A stretch of DNA of 64,000 bases, taken from NCBI RefSeq assembly GCF_013317235.1, contig NZ_WLCM01000005.1, positions 29,146-93,145 of the forward strand, given 5' to 3'. Below, piece after piece: positions 24,687 through 34,760 of this stretch (within the stretch, counting starts at the first letter, position 1; every line of letters starts with the position of its first letter). This stretch comes from Leisingera sp. ANG59. GTDB lineage: Bacteria; Pseudomonadota; Alphaproteobacteria; Rhodobacterales; Rhodobacteraceae. Position numbers and translations under genes: made by a program. Under the pieces are notes generated by a model that was not told the DNA's origin, ran no database searches, and saw only the letters and a list, made by a program, of their open reading frames with translations.

Positions 24687-24740
24687 CATGCAATTTTCAT
24701 CGCCAGCGGGCGGCGGATCCTTGCGGACCGCCTGACGCGG

Positions 24741-25520
24741 TCAGACGGTGCGCTCGACCATCATCTTCTTGATATGCGCAATCGCCTTGGCCGGGTTCAG
24801 GCCTTTGGGGCAGGTCTTGGCGCAGTTCATGATGGTGTGGCAGCGGTAGAGCTTGAACGGATCCTCCAGCTGGTCCAGGCGCTCAGGCGTGGCTTCGTCC
24901 CGGCTGTCGATGATCCAGCGGTAGGCGTGCAGCAAGGCTGCCGGCCCAAGGTAGCGGTCGCCGTTCCACCAGTAGCTCGGGCAAGAGGTCGAGCAGGATG
25001 CGCACATCACGCATTCATAAAGGCCATCGAGCTTCTTGCGGTCCTCGATGGACTGCTTCCACTCCTTCGCCGGGCGGTTGGTCTTGGTTTCCAGCCAGGG
25101 CATGATCGAGGCATGCTGAGCATAGAAATGCGTCAGATCCGGGATCAGATCCTTGACCACCGGCATATGCGGCAGCGGATAGATCGCCACGTCGCCCTTG
25201 ATCTCATCCATGCCGTAGATACAGGCCAGCGTGTTGATGCCGTCGATGTTCATCGCGCAGGATCCGCAGATCCCTTCGCGGCAGGAGCGGCGGAAGGTCA
25301 GGGTCGGGTCGATCTCGTTCTTGATCTTGATCAGCGCGTCCAGAACCATCGGGCCGCAGCTGTCCATATCGACGAAATAGGTGTCGACCTGCGGGTTTTT
25401 CCCGTCATCCGGGTTCCAGCGGTAGATCTTGAATTTGCGCACATTGCTGGCGCCCTCCGGCTTGGGCCATGTCTTGCCGGTGGTGATCTTGGAGTTCTTC
25501 GGGAGGCTGAATTGAACCAT
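24741..25520 (-). CDS. sdhB: Succinate dehydrogenase iron-sulfur subunit
   Basis: The 259-residue protein carries all three cluster sites. The 2Fe-2S ligands are Cys80, Cys85, Cys88 and Cys100 ([12 protein letters not shown]). The other two clusters use Cys170, 173, 176 and 180 ([13 protein letters not shown]) and Cys227, 233 and 237 ([14 protein letters not shown]), giving the 4Fe-4S and 3Fe-4S centres. It passes electrons from FAD in SdhA to ubiquinone at the membrane. It is the last gene of sdhCDAB, 11 bases after sdhA. The length is normal for alphaproteobacteria. Confidence 0.98.
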   Translation of the reverse strand: MVQFSLPKNSKITTGKTWPKPEGASNVRKFKIYRWNPDDGKNPQVDTYFVDMDSCGPMVLDALIKIKNEIDPTLTFRRSCREGICGSCAMNIDGINTLACIYGMDEIKGDVAIYPLPHMPVVKDLIPDLTHFYAQHASIMPWLETKTNRPAKEWKQSIEDRKKLDGLYECVMCASCSTSCPSYWWNGDRYLGPAALLHAYRWIIDSRDEATPERLDQLEDPFKLYRCHTIMNCAKTCPKGLNPAKAIAHIKKMMVERTV

Positions 25521-25531
25521 GGTCTGTCTCC

Positions 25532-27337
25532 TTAGAACGTCCGCGCCTTGGGCGCGATTTTCTTGAGGCTGATGCCGCCTTCATCCTCGGTGGTCAGCGG
25601 ATCCACGATCACCGGGCGGTAGGACAGATCAACCTTGTTGCCCTCCACGCGCGACACGGTGTGGACTCGCCAGTTCTCGTCGTCGCGGGTGGCGTAATCC
25701 TCGTGGGCATGGGCGCCGCGGCTCTCCTTGCGCGCTTCGGCGCCAACGATGGTGGCCAGCGCGTTTGGCATCAGGTTGGTCAGCTCCAGCGTCTCCATCA
25801 GGTCGGAGTTCCAGACCAGCGAGCGGTCGGTCACCTTAAGGTCATCGAGCTTGGCCGCAATCGCGGTCATCTTCTCAACGCCTTCCTTCAGCGTCTTGTC
25901 GGTGCGGAAAACTGCCGCGTCCGCCTGCATGGTGCGCTGCATTTCCAGCCGCAGGTCCGCGGTCGGGATGCCGCCCTTGGCATTGCGCAGGGTGTCGAAG
26001 CGGTCAAACGCCTTGTCGACGGAGGCCTGGTTCAGCACCGGGTTCGCCGCGTCGGCGTCCACAACCTTGCCCGCGCGGATGGCGGAGGCGCGGCCAAAGA
26101 CCACCAAGTCAATCAGCGAGTTGGAGCCCAGGCGGTTGGCCCCGTGCACCGAGGCACACCCCGCTTCGCCCACGGCCATGAGGCCAGGCACCACCGCGGT
26201 CGGATCGTCGGCGGTCGGGTTCAGCACCTCGCCCCAGTAGTTGGTCGGGATGCCGCCCATGTTGTAGTGCACGGTGGGCAGAACCGGGATCGGCTCCTTG
26301 GTCACGTCCACACCGGCAAAAATCTTGGCGCTCTCAGAGATGCCCGGCAGCCGCTCCGCCAGCGCCTCGGCCGGCAGGTGGCTGAGGTTCAGGTGGATAT
26401 GGTCGCCCTCGGCGCCGACACCGCGGCCTTCGCGGATTTCCATGGTCATAGAGCGGCTGACATAGTCGCGCGGCGCCAGGTCCTTGTACTGAGGCGCATA
26501 GCGCTCCATGAACCGTTCGCCCTCGGAGTTGGTCAGGTAGCCGCCCTCGCCCCGCGCGCCCTCGGTGATCAGGCAGCCGGAGCCGTAGATGCCGGTCGGG
26601 TGGAACTGCACGAACTCCATGTCCTGCAGCGCCAGGCCGGCCCGGGCCACCATGCCGCCGCCGTCGCCGGTGCAGGTATGCGCCGAGGTGGCGGAGAAAT
26701 AGGCACGGCCGTATCCGCCGGTCGCCAGCACCACCATTTTGGCGTTGAACACATGCATGGTGCCGTCATCCAGCTTCCAGCAGACAACACCCTGGCACTG
26801 CCCGTCCTCGGACATGATCAGGTCGATGGCGAAATACTCGATGTAGAACTCGGCATTGTTCTTCAGACTCTGACCATACAGCGTGTGCAGGATCGCGTGG
26901 CCGGTCCGGTCAGCCGCCGCACAGGTGCGCTGCACCGCGGGGCCTTCGCCGAACTCGGTGGTGTGGCCGCCGAACGGGCGCTGGTAGATCTTGCCTTCCT
27001 CGGTGCGCGAGAACGGCACCCCGTAGTGCTCCAGCTCGTAAACCGCCTTGGGCGCCTCGCGGGCCAGGTATTCCATAGCGTCGGTGTCGCCCAGCCAGTC
27101 AGAGCCCTTGACGGTGTCATACATATGCCACTGCCAGCTGTCCGGGCCCATGTTGCCCAGGGAGGCAGCAATACCGCCCTGCGCCGCCACCGTGTGGGAG
27201 CGGGTCGGGAACACCTTGGTCACACAGGCCGTGCGCAGCCCCTGTTCCGCCATGCCCAGCGTCGCGCGGAGGCCAGCCCCGCCGGCGCCAACCACGACCA
27301 CGTCATATTCATGTGTTTCGTATTCGTAAGCAGCCAT
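25532..27337 (-). CDS. sdhA: Succinate dehydrogenase flavoprotein subunit
   Basis: The 601-residue flavoprotein has the Rossmann FAD motif [16 protein letters not shown] near residues 13-28 and the covalent-FAD histidine in [17 protein letters not shown] near residue 48. The active-site segments [20 protein letters not shown] and [18 protein letters not shown] are intact. It oxidises succinate to fumarate in the TCA cycle. sdhD ends 19 bases upstream and sdhB begins 11 bases downstream, all on the minus strand. Confidence 0.98.
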   Translation of the reverse strand: MAAYEYETHEYDVVVVGAGGAGLRATLGMAEQGLRTACVTKVFPTRSHTVAAQGGIAASLGNMGPDSWQWHMYDTVKGSDWLGDTDAMEYLAREAPKAVYELEHYGVPFSRTEEGKIYQRPFGGHTTEFGEGPAVQRTCAAADRTGHAILHTLYGQSLKNNAEFYIEYFAIDLIMSEDGQCQGVVCWKLDDGTMHVFNAKMVVLATGGYGRAYFSATSAHTCTGDGGGMVARAGLALQDMEFVQFHPTGIYGSGCLITEGARGEGGYLTNSEGERFMERYAPQYKDLAPRDYVSRSMTMEIREGRGVGAEGDHIHLNLSHLPAEALAERLPGISESAKIFAGVDVTKEPIPVLPTVHYNMGGIPTNYWGEVLNPTADDPTAVVPGLMAVGEAGCASVHGANRLGSNSLIDLVVFGRASAIRAGKVVDADAANPVLNQASVDKAFDRFDTLRNAKGGIPTADLRLEMQRTMQADAAVFRTDKTLKEGVEKMTAIAAKLDDLKVTDRSLVWNSDLMETLELTNLMPNALATIVGAEARKESRGAHAHEDYATRDDENWRVHTVSRVEGNKVDLSYRPVIVDPLTTEDEGGISLKKIAPKARTF

Positions 27338-27356
27338 TGAAAAAGACCTCGGAGCG

Positions 27357-27728
27357 TTACAGGGCCAGGCGGATCAGCGCATAGGCGCTGGTCGCGGCGA
27401 CGGCATAGGACAGGCAGTTGACCAGGATGATCGTCAGGCGGCCATTGAAGCCGTGGACATAGTCCTCGATCATGATCTGGGCGCCGGATTTGAAGTGCAT
27501 CATGCCGACCCAGATGGTCAGCGCCGCCACGAGTGCCGGGAACGGGCGGGAATAATAGGCAGTGATCTCCTCATAGGAGCCGCCCAGCGCTGGACCAAAG
27601 GTGAAAACAAACAGCGGCACCAGGATCAACAGGGCAATGGAGCTCACCTGCATCGACCAGTGATGGCTGGTTCCGGATTTTGCAGCGCCCATGCCAACGG
27701 CGCGTTTGCGGTCAGTCAGATATCGCAT
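27357..27728 (-). CDS. sdhD: Succinate dehydrogenase membrane anchor subunit
   Basis: The 123-residue protein has three membrane helices ([50 protein letters not shown]). It starts with the polar leader [20 protein letters not shown] and has HHWSMQ, near the quinone/heme face in this family. The His of GMMHFKSG is a candidate heme b ligand. It follows sdhC with 16 bases between. The assignment as SdhD rests on order and topology, since these subunits diverge quickly. Confidence 0.93.
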   Translation of the reverse strand: MRYLTDRKRAVGMGAAKSGTSHHWSMQVSSIALLILVPLFVFTFGPALGGSYEEITAYYSRPFPALVAALTIWVGMMHFKSGAQIMIEDYVHGFNGRLTIILVNCLSYAVAATSAYALIRLAL

Positions 27729-27744
27729 CGCGTGTGTCCCCAGC

Positions 27745-28128
27745 TTAGACGATGATAATGGTGAGTACGGTCAGAACCGCCGAGCCGATCACGACAATCC
27801 AGCCCAGCTTCTCGGCCTGTTCCAGATCCAGCATATAGCCGTTGTCCCAGATCAGGTGCCGGATGCCGGCCAGCGTGTGGTACCACAGGCCCAGCACCGA
27901 CAGGGTCATCACCAGATCGCCGAACCAGCTGGTCAGCAGGCCGTTGGCGGTGGCGAAGTATTCGGGTGAGGTAGCGGCGGCCAGGAACCACCAGGCGATC
28001 AGCAGCGCGGAAACGATCAGCGCGTTGCCGGTAATCCGCGTCAGGATCGACGTCACGGAGGTCAGCTGCGGGCGGTAGACCTGCAAATGCGGCGAAAGCG
28101 GGCGGTTGCCCCGATTGACATCGGCCAT
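27745..28128 (-). CDS. sdhC: Succinate dehydrogenase cytochrome b556 subunit
   Basis: The 127-residue membrane protein is the first gene of the operon. It starts MADVNRGNRPLSPHLQVYRP, keeping the SdhC signature RPLSPHLQVY, and the HTLAGIRHLIWD segment near residue 85 carries the heme-binding histidines. Three membrane helices follow the family pattern. Its promoter region contains two GTGATCAC palindromes, 117 and 137 bases upstream of the ATG. The same arrangement precedes sucC, which hints at shared control. Confidence 0.96.
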   Translation of the reverse strand: MADVNRGNRPLSPHLQVYRPQLTSVTSILTRITGNALIVSALLIAWWFLAAATSPEYFATANGLLTSWFGDLVMTLSVLGLWYHTLAGIRHLIWDNGYMLDLEQAEKLGWIVVIGSAVLTVLTIIIV

Positions 28129-28244
28129 GTTGGCTCCTTTTCAGGTTGGCTGACGACGTTTTAGCCGATTTTTACGGCGTGTCACCCGAAGGAACGGTTA
28201 AAAACGGCAGGTTTCTGGCCTGTTGGCGCTAAAACGCCACGGCT

Positions 28245-28274
28245 TGTGATCACAGCAAATAATTAGTGATCACA
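28245..28274 (-). promoter_or_regulatory. Paired GTGATCAC palindromes upstream of sdhC
   Basis: TGTGATCACA (28245-28254) and AGTGATCACA (28265-28274) share the perfect core GTGATCAC. Their centres are 20 bases apart and the nearer core begins 117 bases upstream of the sdhC ATG. A matching pair precedes sucC. The binding protein is unknown; the paired layout suggests a dimeric regulator bound cooperatively. Confidence 0.7.
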
Positions 28275-28322
28275 AAACCTGCGGTTGGAAATTTTTTACA
28301 GAATCACAAGGCAATCTGCAAA

Positions 28323-29024
28323 TCATTGCAAAGCCGCGGGCCGCTGGGCCGCCTGCGGCGGCAGTGCCGCAGTCTGCCGCGCCACCTCCCGCACCAGCTT
28401 TTTGCGGATGCGCGCCGGGTAGTCGGCAAAGCTCGAAGCAGAAACCACAAAGGCCCCCTCGCCGCGGATCACATTCTCAAAGAAATAGGCGGTCAGATCC
28501 GGCTCGCTCTGCTCGATGGCAATGGCATTCACCGTCACACCCGCCTCTGCCAGCGCCGCATGCGCCGCGCGCGGCTCAACCCCTTCGTTGGAGAACCCGT
28601 CGCCGGACATATCGATCACCCGGCGCTTGCAATGCTCCACGGCCGGGAACTGCTCCAGTCCCAGGAACAGCGCCTCCCCCACCGCGGTGGAGTAATTGCG
28701 CCAGGGCCTTGGTGCCTGCTCAATCGCCCGCGCCAGCGCTTCGACATCTCCGAAGGTCCGGATCTCCGCCCAGGGCAGCGTCACCTCCTGGCGCGACTCC
28801 CCGGACCACTGCATCAGCAGCACCTGGGCGCGCGCCTTAACCAGCGCCTCGGACACTACCCCGTCGCGCAGCCCTGCCGCCAGCCCGTCCATCTGAATGC
28901 GGTATTCATCGGCATCGACAGAACCGGAAACATCCACCGCCAGCACCAATGCCAGATCGCAGGCCGCCGTTCGCAGCGGCCAGAGGGAGAGCATGGAGAA
29001 TACCAGAAGCTGCAAAACCCGCAT
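28323..29024 (-). CDS. DUF1194 protein with von Willebrand factor A-like domain
   Basis: The 233-residue protein has a signal peptide (MRVLQLLVFSMLSLWPLRT, then AAC) and a vWA-like domain with the metal-ion-dependent adhesion motif ALVLAVDVSGSVDADEYRIQ (DxSxS). RRVIDMSGDGFSNEG follows later in the domain and resembles the second MIDAS-type loop. It is the DUF1194 pattern. The protein is probably periplasmic or surface-associated and binds Mg or Mn; the partner is unknown. It lies downstream of mch on the same strand, about 120 bases away, and is not obviously linked to it. Confidence 0.82.
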   Translation of the reverse strand: MRVLQLLVFSMLSLWPLRTAACDLALVLAVDVSGSVDADEYRIQMDGLAAGLRDGVVSEALVKARAQVLLMQWSGESRQEVTLPWAEIRTFGDVEALARAIEQAPRPWRNYSTAVGEALFLGLEQFPAVEHCKRRVIDMSGDGFSNEGVEPRAAHAALAEAGVTVNAIAIEQSEPDLTAYFFENVIRGEGAFVVSASSFADYPARIRKKLVREVARQTAALPPQAAQRPAALQ

Positions 29025-29145
29025 GCCGCCAGCTTAAGCGGCAATCGCGCGGCGGGTCATCACAATTCTGCCAGCCCCGGCTGATCCGGTTCAAAATATT
29101 CCAGGGCTGAGCAGGCACAGCTTGCGAGGGGAAAGCCCCTTCAGG

Positions 29146-30177
29146 TCACTTCGGCATCAGCGCCCAGTAGTCCAGGTCGAGCAGCACATCGGGGAGGTAC
29201 TTGCCGTCCTCGCCCTTCAGCTCAAATGGCGCGCCGCCCTTGGTCGCCACCAGCCGCAGCCGGATCGCACCGACGCCGGATGCCGCGGTGTCGGCTTTGT
29301 CCAGCACCTCGGACCAGGCCCGGACCGTCAGTCCCGACAGGCAGGGGTTGGCATGCGCTCCGCCGTTCAGGCCGACGATCATCTGCGCGTTGGCAAGCCC
29401 GTTGAAGCTAAGCGTGCGCGCCATCGAGATCACATGGCCGCCATAGATCAGCCTTGTGCCGTCCGGGCGGGCGGTATTGTCGAAATGCACCTTGGCGGTG
29501 TTCTGCCACAGGCGGGTCGCCATCATGTGTTCGGCTTCCTCGATGGTGACGCCATCCACATGGTCGATCGTCTCGCCGACCTCGTAGTCGCCCCAGCGGT
29601 GCGGCTCGCCGGCCAGAGTGAAATCGTAGTTGCTGAAATCCAGCCCCGCCGGGATCACCAGCTGCTCCGCCGGGATCACCTTGTTCAGCTCCGGGATCAC
29701 CGTCTCCGGCGCCGGGGCATTGAGGTCGCGTTTGCGCACCATCACCCAACGCACGTATTCCATCACGCATTCGTCGCGCTGGTTCAGCCCGCGGGTGCGC
29801 ACATAGACCACGCCGGACTTGCCGTTTGAATTCTGCTTGAGCCCGATCACCTCGGATTCCGAGCGCAGCGTGTCGCCGGGATAGACCGGCAACAGCCAGC
29901 GCCCCTCGGCATAGCCGAGGTTCGCCAGCGCATTCAGGGAGATGTCCGGCACCGTCTTGCCGAACACCACATGGAAGGCCGCCAGATCATCCAGCGGCGC
30001 CGAAGGCAGACCACAGGCCCGGGCAAATTCATCCGAAGAATAGAGCGCATGGCGCGCCGGGTAGAGCGCGTGGTAGAGCGCCCGCTCGCCGCCCGATACC
30101 GTGCGGGGCACCGCGTGGCGGATCACCTCGCCAACGGTGTAATCTTCGAAAAACCGGCCCGGATTGGTCTTGGCCAT
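29146..30177 (-). CDS. mch: Mesaconyl-CoA hydratase (double MaoC-like)
   Basis: The 343-residue protein has two hot-dog/MaoC-like halves. The first opens GRFFEDYTVGEVIRHAVPRTVSGGE. The second contains the region around THVHFDNT-like TAKVHFDNTARPDGTRLIYG and GGHVISMARTLSFNG. The overall length and sequence match the Mch of the ethylmalonyl-CoA pathway, which converts mesaconyl-C1-CoA to beta-methylmalyl-CoA. mcl2 is nearby on the same strand, and the start overlaps the preceding DUF1737 gene by one base, so the group is an operon. Confidence 0.92.
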   Translation of the reverse strand: MAKTNPGRFFEDYTVGEVIRHAVPRTVSGGERALYHALYPARHALYSSDEFARACGLPSAPLDDLAAFHVVFGKTVPDISLNALANLGYAEGRWLLPVYPGDTLRSESEVIGLKQNSNGKSGVVYVRTRGLNQRDECVMEYVRWVMVRKRDLNAPAPETVIPELNKVIPAEQLVIPAGLDFSNYDFTLAGEPHRWGDYEVGETIDHVDGVTIEEAEHMMATRLWQNTAKVHFDNTARPDGTRLIYGGHVISMARTLSFNGLANAQMIVGLNGGAHANPCLSGLTVRAWSEVLDKADTAASGVGAIRLRLVATKGGAPFELKGEDGKYLPDVLLDLDYWALMPK

Positions 30178-30380
30178 CAGTGTTCTCCCAGTTTGGTCTC
30201 AGGGGTGTAGGTTCCGTCCACTTCCTTCACCACCGCCTGGCCGCAGCGCATGATCCCCTTGACGGGATCAAAGGCCTGGGTCGGGCTGCCGTGCAGCTCC
30301 CAGCCCTTGTTCAGCGCATCGGTTACCTTGTGGCAGAAGGCAGAGGTGTCGTCCTCGGACAAAAATCTGTACAGTTTCAT
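30177..30380 (-). CDS. DUF1737 small protein
   Basis: The 67-residue protein (MKLYRFLSEDDTSAFCHKVT, then DALNKGWELHGSPTQAF) matches the DUF1737 domain. Its core has alternating helix and strand and a conserved WxLxGSP segment. Its stop overlaps the mch start (TGATG), so the two are co-translated. It is very likely a partner or regulator in the local operon; no biochemical role is known to me. Confidence 0.85.
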   Translation of the reverse strand: MKLYRFLSEDDTSAFCHKVTDALNKGWELHGSPTQAFDPVKGIMRCGQAVVKEVDGTYTPETKLGEH

Positions 30381-30402
30381 GGCTTCCTATCCTGCTCAGG
30401 GC

Positions 30403-30951
30403 CTATCCCGGAAAGGGCGACGGCCCGATCATCCCGTGGACGTAGCCGATCACCCCCAACAGGACAATCGAAGCCGCAAAGAACATCGCATCCTTGGCGA
30501 TGGTGCCCTTCGGCCCCGGCTGCCAGTCCGGCTCGGAGCGGTTGATCACGATGACCTCAGCCACCGCCCAGGCCAGCAGCCCGCCGAACAGGATGATCGA
30601 GGCGAGATCGCCATTGACCAGCAAATGCGCCACGGCCCAGAGCTTGAATCCCGCTAGCATCGGATGCCGCATGCCATTCAGCAGCGCGCCTTTCTTGGGC
30701 GCCGGGCTCATCATCCAGATGGCGATCAGCACCAGCAGATTGTTGATATGCACCATGAAGGACGGCGGCGCCCACACGTGGATAAACTCCATGCCGCGGT
30801 AGCCCAGCACCATCAGCACCACACCCGCCGCCAGCACCAGCGCCACAACGCCGCGCCCGCCATTGCCCATGGAGGCGCGCATCTCCGGCGCCAGCCGTTT
30901 GAACAGGTGGCCGCCCCACCACAGCAGAAGTCCCAGGATCAACAGTGCCAT
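30403..30951 (-). CDS. NnrU family membrane protein
   Basis: The 182-residue protein has five or six hydrophobic segments and matches the NnrU family (MALLILGLLLWWGGHLFKRL start, HVWAPPSFMVHINNLLVLIA, and NGMRHPMLAGFKLWAVAHLLVNG). NnrU was named from nitric-oxide metabolism in Rhodobacter, but family members occur widely and their biochemical function is unclear. No nor or nir genes are in the window. It lies between mcl2 and the DUF1737-mch pair on the same strand, with 34 bases to mcl2. Confidence 0.88.
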   Translation of the reverse strand: MALLILGLLLWWGGHLFKRLAPEMRASMGNGGRGVVALVLAAGVVLMVLGYRGMEFIHVWAPPSFMVHINNLLVLIAIWMMSPAPKKGALLNGMRHPMLAGFKLWAVAHLLVNGDLASIILFGGLLAWAVAEVIVINRSEPDWQPGPKGTIAKDAMFFAASIVLLGVIGYVHGMIGPSPFPG

Positions 30952-30985
30952 TTCAGCCCCTCTTAGATGTTAAGCTGATTAACAC

Positions 30986-31837
30986 CTATGCGGAAAGCAC
31001 AGAGATTGCATCCGCTTTTGCCAGGATCTCACGCGCCGTCACGACGTGCAGGTTCTCGACTATCTTGCCGTCGACCACGGCAACACCCTGCCCTGCGGCC
31101 TTGGCCTCTTCAAATGCGGCAATCTGGCGGCGCGAGGTGTCGATCTCGCGCTCGGTCGGGGCAAAGGCGGCATTGGCGGTCTCCACCTGCGCCGGGTGGA
31201 TCAGGGTCTTGCCGTCAAAACCCATGTCTCTACCTTGCGCGCATTCCGCGGCCAGCCCCTCGACATCCTTGAAGGCGTTATAGACGCCATCGACTATCAC
31301 CAGCCCCTCGGCCTTGGCCGCCAGCAGGCACAGGCCCAGACCTGCCATCATCGGCATCCGGTCGGGCCGGTAGCGGGTCTGCAATTCCTTGGCCAGGTCA
31401 TTGGTGCCCATCACCATGCCCTGCAGCTTGGGATGCGCGGCAATCGCCGCGGCGTTCAGCATGCCGCGCGGGGTCTCCATCATCGCCCACAGCGGGATGT
31501 CGCCGGTAATCTCTGCCAGCGCGTCCAGATCTTCCGGCGCGTTCACCTTGGGCAGCAGAATCGCGTCGCAATCCATCCGGGCCGCCGCCGCATCGCCGCG
31601 GCCCCAGGGCGTGTCCAGCCCGTTGATCCGCACAATCTTCATCCGCGTGCCATAGCCGCCGGCCTTCAGCGCCTGGGCCAAGGTCTCGCGGGCATTGGTT
31701 TTTTCATCGGCCGAGACCGCGTCTTCCAGATCGAAGATCACCGCGTCCACCGGCAGGGTTTTGGCCTTCTCCAGCGCACGCGCGTTGGAGCCGGGGATAT
31801 ACAAAACCGAACGGTAAGGGCGCGCACGCGGATCCAT
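30986..31837 (-). CDS. mcl2: (3S)-malyl-CoA thioesterase, Mcl2 type
   Basis: This 283-residue TIM-barrel protein belongs to the CitE/malyl-CoA lyase family. Visible motifs are YRSVLYIPGSNARALEKAK, VIFDLEDAV (metal and catalytic acids), PLWAMMETPRGM, VMGTNDLAKEL and GFDGKTLIHPAQVE. Its length and start are those of the Mcl2 thioesterase from Rhodobacter, not the longer Mcl1 lyase, so it likely hydrolyses (3S)-malyl-CoA to malate and CoA in the ethylmalonyl-CoA pathway. Lyase activity cannot be excluded by sequence. It heads the mcl2-nnrU-DUF1737-mch group. Confidence 0.88.
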   Translation of the reverse strand: MDPRARPYRSVLYIPGSNARALEKAKTLPVDAVIFDLEDAVSADEKTNARETLAQALKAGGYGTRMKIVRINGLDTPWGRGDAAAARMDCDAILLPKVNAPEDLDALAEITGDIPLWAMMETPRGMLNAAAIAAHPKLQGMVMGTNDLAKELQTRYRPDRMPMMAGLGLCLLAAKAEGLVIVDGVYNAFKDVEGLAAECAQGRDMGFDGKTLIHPAQVETANAAFAPTEREIDTSRRQIAAFEEAKAAGQGVAVVDGKIVENLHVVTAREILAKADAISVLSA

Positions 31838-32187
31838 AGAGCCTCTCCAAAAGTTATTTTGTTGCGTAAAGCGGTACAGATTCGATTGTATACTTTCAAG
31901 TACAATTCCGCCGCAGCGCAGCGTAAGCTTTCACGCGTTTGCAGCAAGCACTTGATAACAAGTGTGAATTTTCAGCGCACGCCTGATTAACCACTTATCA
32001 GCAACTGACCGGCACACTGAAGGGCACCAAGGCACAGGACCCCGCCGCCCCACCAGGCCGCACCTGCTGCCCGCAGGCATGGGGCCTGCAAAATCGTACC
32101 GCGTCACACACCGGCCCGAACAGGGGCACCGGGGGCCGCCATCCGGCACCCCGCCCTGTCCGGCCGTTCCGGAAAGGGTAAAACGAG
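31838..32187. other. Divergent regulatory gap between mcl2 and a small exported protein
   Basis: No gene was seen in this 350-base stretch. The AT-richer part, 31850-31990, holds the mcl2 inverted repeat and AT-rich promoter-like sequence. The rest, to 32187, is GC-rich leader for the gene on the plus strand, with GGAAAGGGTAAAACGAG before its ATG. Confidence 0.5.
31885..31906 (-). promoter_or_regulatory. Candidate operator upstream of mcl2
   Basis: ATTGTA (31885-31890) and TACAAT (31901-31906) form an inverted repeat with a 10-base spacer, 48 bases upstream of the mcl2 ATG. This is a plausible binding site for a dimeric regulator overlapping a promoter. I cannot name the protein. Confidence 0.4.
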
Positions 32188-32502
32188 ATGAAAAAGACCT
32201 ATCTTGCACTCACGCTGGCCCTGGCCGCATCTGCCATGGCCGCCGCTCCCGCCGCCGCGCAAAGCCGCAACTGCGCCCCGCGCGACGCGGTGGTGAAACG
32301 GCTGGCCGAAAAATACGGCGAAAGCCGCCAGAGCATCGGCATGGGCCAGCAGGGCATGGTGATGGAGACCTTTGCCTCTGCCGACACCGGCAGCTGGACC
32401 ATCACCGTCACCACCCCCAACGGCATGACCTGCCTGGTGGCCTCCGGCCAGTCCTACGAAGTTCTGGCAGAGGCCCTGCCGAACACCGACAGCGACGCCT
32501 GA
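32188..32502 (+). CDS. Small periplasmic protein, unknown function
   Basis: The 104-residue protein has a clear Sec signal peptide (MKKTYLALTLALAASAMAAA with cleavage near AAAQS). The mature part has two cysteines (NCAPRDAVVKRLAEKYGESR and GMTCLVASGQSY) that could form a disulfide. It is short, with a strand-rich C-terminal half. I recall comparable small proteins in roseobacters without an assigned function. It stands alone between mcl2 and a TauE/SafE gene, with its own ribosome site. Confidence 0.8.
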   Translation: MKKTYLALTLALAASAMAAAPAAAQSRNCAPRDAVVKRLAEKYGESRQSIGMGQQGMVMETFASADTGSWTITVTTPNGMTCLVASGQSYEVLAEALPNTDSDA

Positions 32503-32580
32503 ACAGGCGTTGAGGCAGGTTTCCAGGCTGCATGTTCCGCGGCCGGGGATGGCGCAGCGGGCTGCGCCTGGGCATAGAAC

Positions 32581-33339
32581 TCAGGTCAGCCCGTCCCAGA
32601 TCAGCTTGGCGCCGGTCACCGTCAGCAGCACATAGGTGAGCGCAAAGAACCAGCGCTCCGGGATCGAGTGGTGCAGTTTCACCCCCAGCCAGGCTCCCAG
32701 CAGGGCAAAGGGCGCCAGCATCAGATCCAGCGTCAGGGTCTCGCGGGTGAACATCCCCAGTCCGGCATAAGGCACCGCCTTGGCAATGTTGATGGCCCAG
32801 AAGATCAGCACAGTGCTGGCCTGATATTCGGTCTTCCGCAACTTGAGGCTGAGGAGATACACCGCCGCCGGCGGCCCGCCTGCGTGGCTGACAAAACTGG
32901 TGAACCCCACCGCCAGCCCGGCCAGCGCCCCTGCCCCGGTGGACAGCGGCGCCTCCGCGGCCAGCCGCAGCCCCAGCCGCGCCCGCAGCTGCCACAGCAC
33001 AAAGCCGACGGAAACCACGCCGATCAGCACCCGCATAACATCGGCATCCACCGCCGCATACAACCACGCCCCCAACGCAACACCGGGCAGCCCGCCGCCG
33101 ATCAGCAGCATGGACGCCCGCAGGTTCCAGCGCCCCCAATAAGGTTTCAGATTAGCCACGTCGATCAGCATCAGCAGGGGCAGCATCAGCGCCAGCGCCA
33201 TGCCCGGCTCCAGCACCAGCGCCAGAATCGACGCCGAGGCAAAAGCTGCGCCGGACCCGAAACCGCCCTTGGACACGCCCGCAAAAACGACCGCCGGGAT
33301 GGCAAAAACGAAAAACATCGCATCAAACGCCGCCATCAC
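32581..33339 (-). CDS. TauE/SafE family membrane transporter, third copy
   Basis: The 252-residue protein has the TauE/SafE layout, with hydrophobic segments and the motif GVSKGGFGSGAAFASASILAL near residue 22 and VGFTSFVSHAGGPPAAVYLLS near residue 145. It is more distant from the tandem pair at 8.7-10.7 kb, and shorter. A likely role is export of an anion such as sulfite or a carboxylate; the substrate is unknown. It is transcribed away from mdh, with the region 33340-33495 between. Confidence 0.85.
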   Translation of the reverse strand: MMAAFDAMFFVFAIPAVVFAGVSKGGFGSGAAFASASILALVLEPGMALALMLPLLMLIDVANLKPYWGRWNLRASMLLIGGGLPGVALGAWLYAAVDADVMRVLIGVVSVGFVLWQLRARLGLRLAAEAPLSTGAGALAGLAVGFTSFVSHAGGPPAAVYLLSLKLRKTEYQASTVLIFWAINIAKAVPYAGLGMFTRETLTLDLMLAPFALLGAWLGVKLHHSIPERWFFALTYVLLTVTGAKLIWDGLT

Positions 33340-33375
33340 CCGCCCTCCGAAATGCCCAGATTACAGACGGTTTAG

Positions 33376-34458
<1,083 letters not shown>

Positions 34459-34484
34459 GGCCCGCAGCACCCGGAAATCAGAGA

Positions 34485-34512
34485 GGCCCGCTTCCGGCGG
34501 GCCTTTTCTTTT
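34485..34512 (+). terminator. Intrinsic terminator after mdh
   Basis: GGCCCGC (34485-34491) pairs with GCGGGCC (34497-34503) around TTCCG and is followed by TTTTCTTTT. Confidence 0.88.
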
Positions 34513-34616
34513 GCCGCGGCGCCACCGCTCCTGCGGCTGCCGCTTTTGATCCATGATGCGGCGGGCGCAGCCCTTGGGTCCCGGCTCGAATCACCCGCAT
34601 CAAGGCTTTGTTAATT

Positions 34617-34646
34617 TGTGATCACACCCCCAAAACCCGTGATCAC
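34617..34646 (+). promoter_or_regulatory. Paired GTGATCAC palindromes upstream of sucC
   Basis: TGTGATCACA (34617-34626) and the core GTGATCAC (34639-34646) lie 21 bases apart centre to centre. The nearer core ends 114 bases before the sucC ATG. The layout matches the sdhC pair. The rest of the mdh-sucC gap to 34760 holds the mdh terminator and a leader with CCTTTAACACTTGGCTTTAA, but no other clear site. Confidence 0.7.
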
Positions 34647-34760
34647 AAAACCCGGAAATCTTCGGCATTTCTCGACTGCCTGTCAAAAAACCCTTTAACA
34701 CTTGGCTTTAACACGGCCTATTGAGCAGCAGACAATTGCAGCCAGACGGGACAGTTTCAG

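Noticed and set aside
25661-27340. Long plus-strand open frame opposite sdhA
   Set aside because: It has the composition of a high-GC shadow, and sdhA on the minus strand is unambiguous.
31931-32209. 92-residue minus-strand frame between mcl2 and the small exported protein
   Set aside because: It overlaps the likely promoter of the plus-strand gene, has no ribosome site and shows no recognisable domain.
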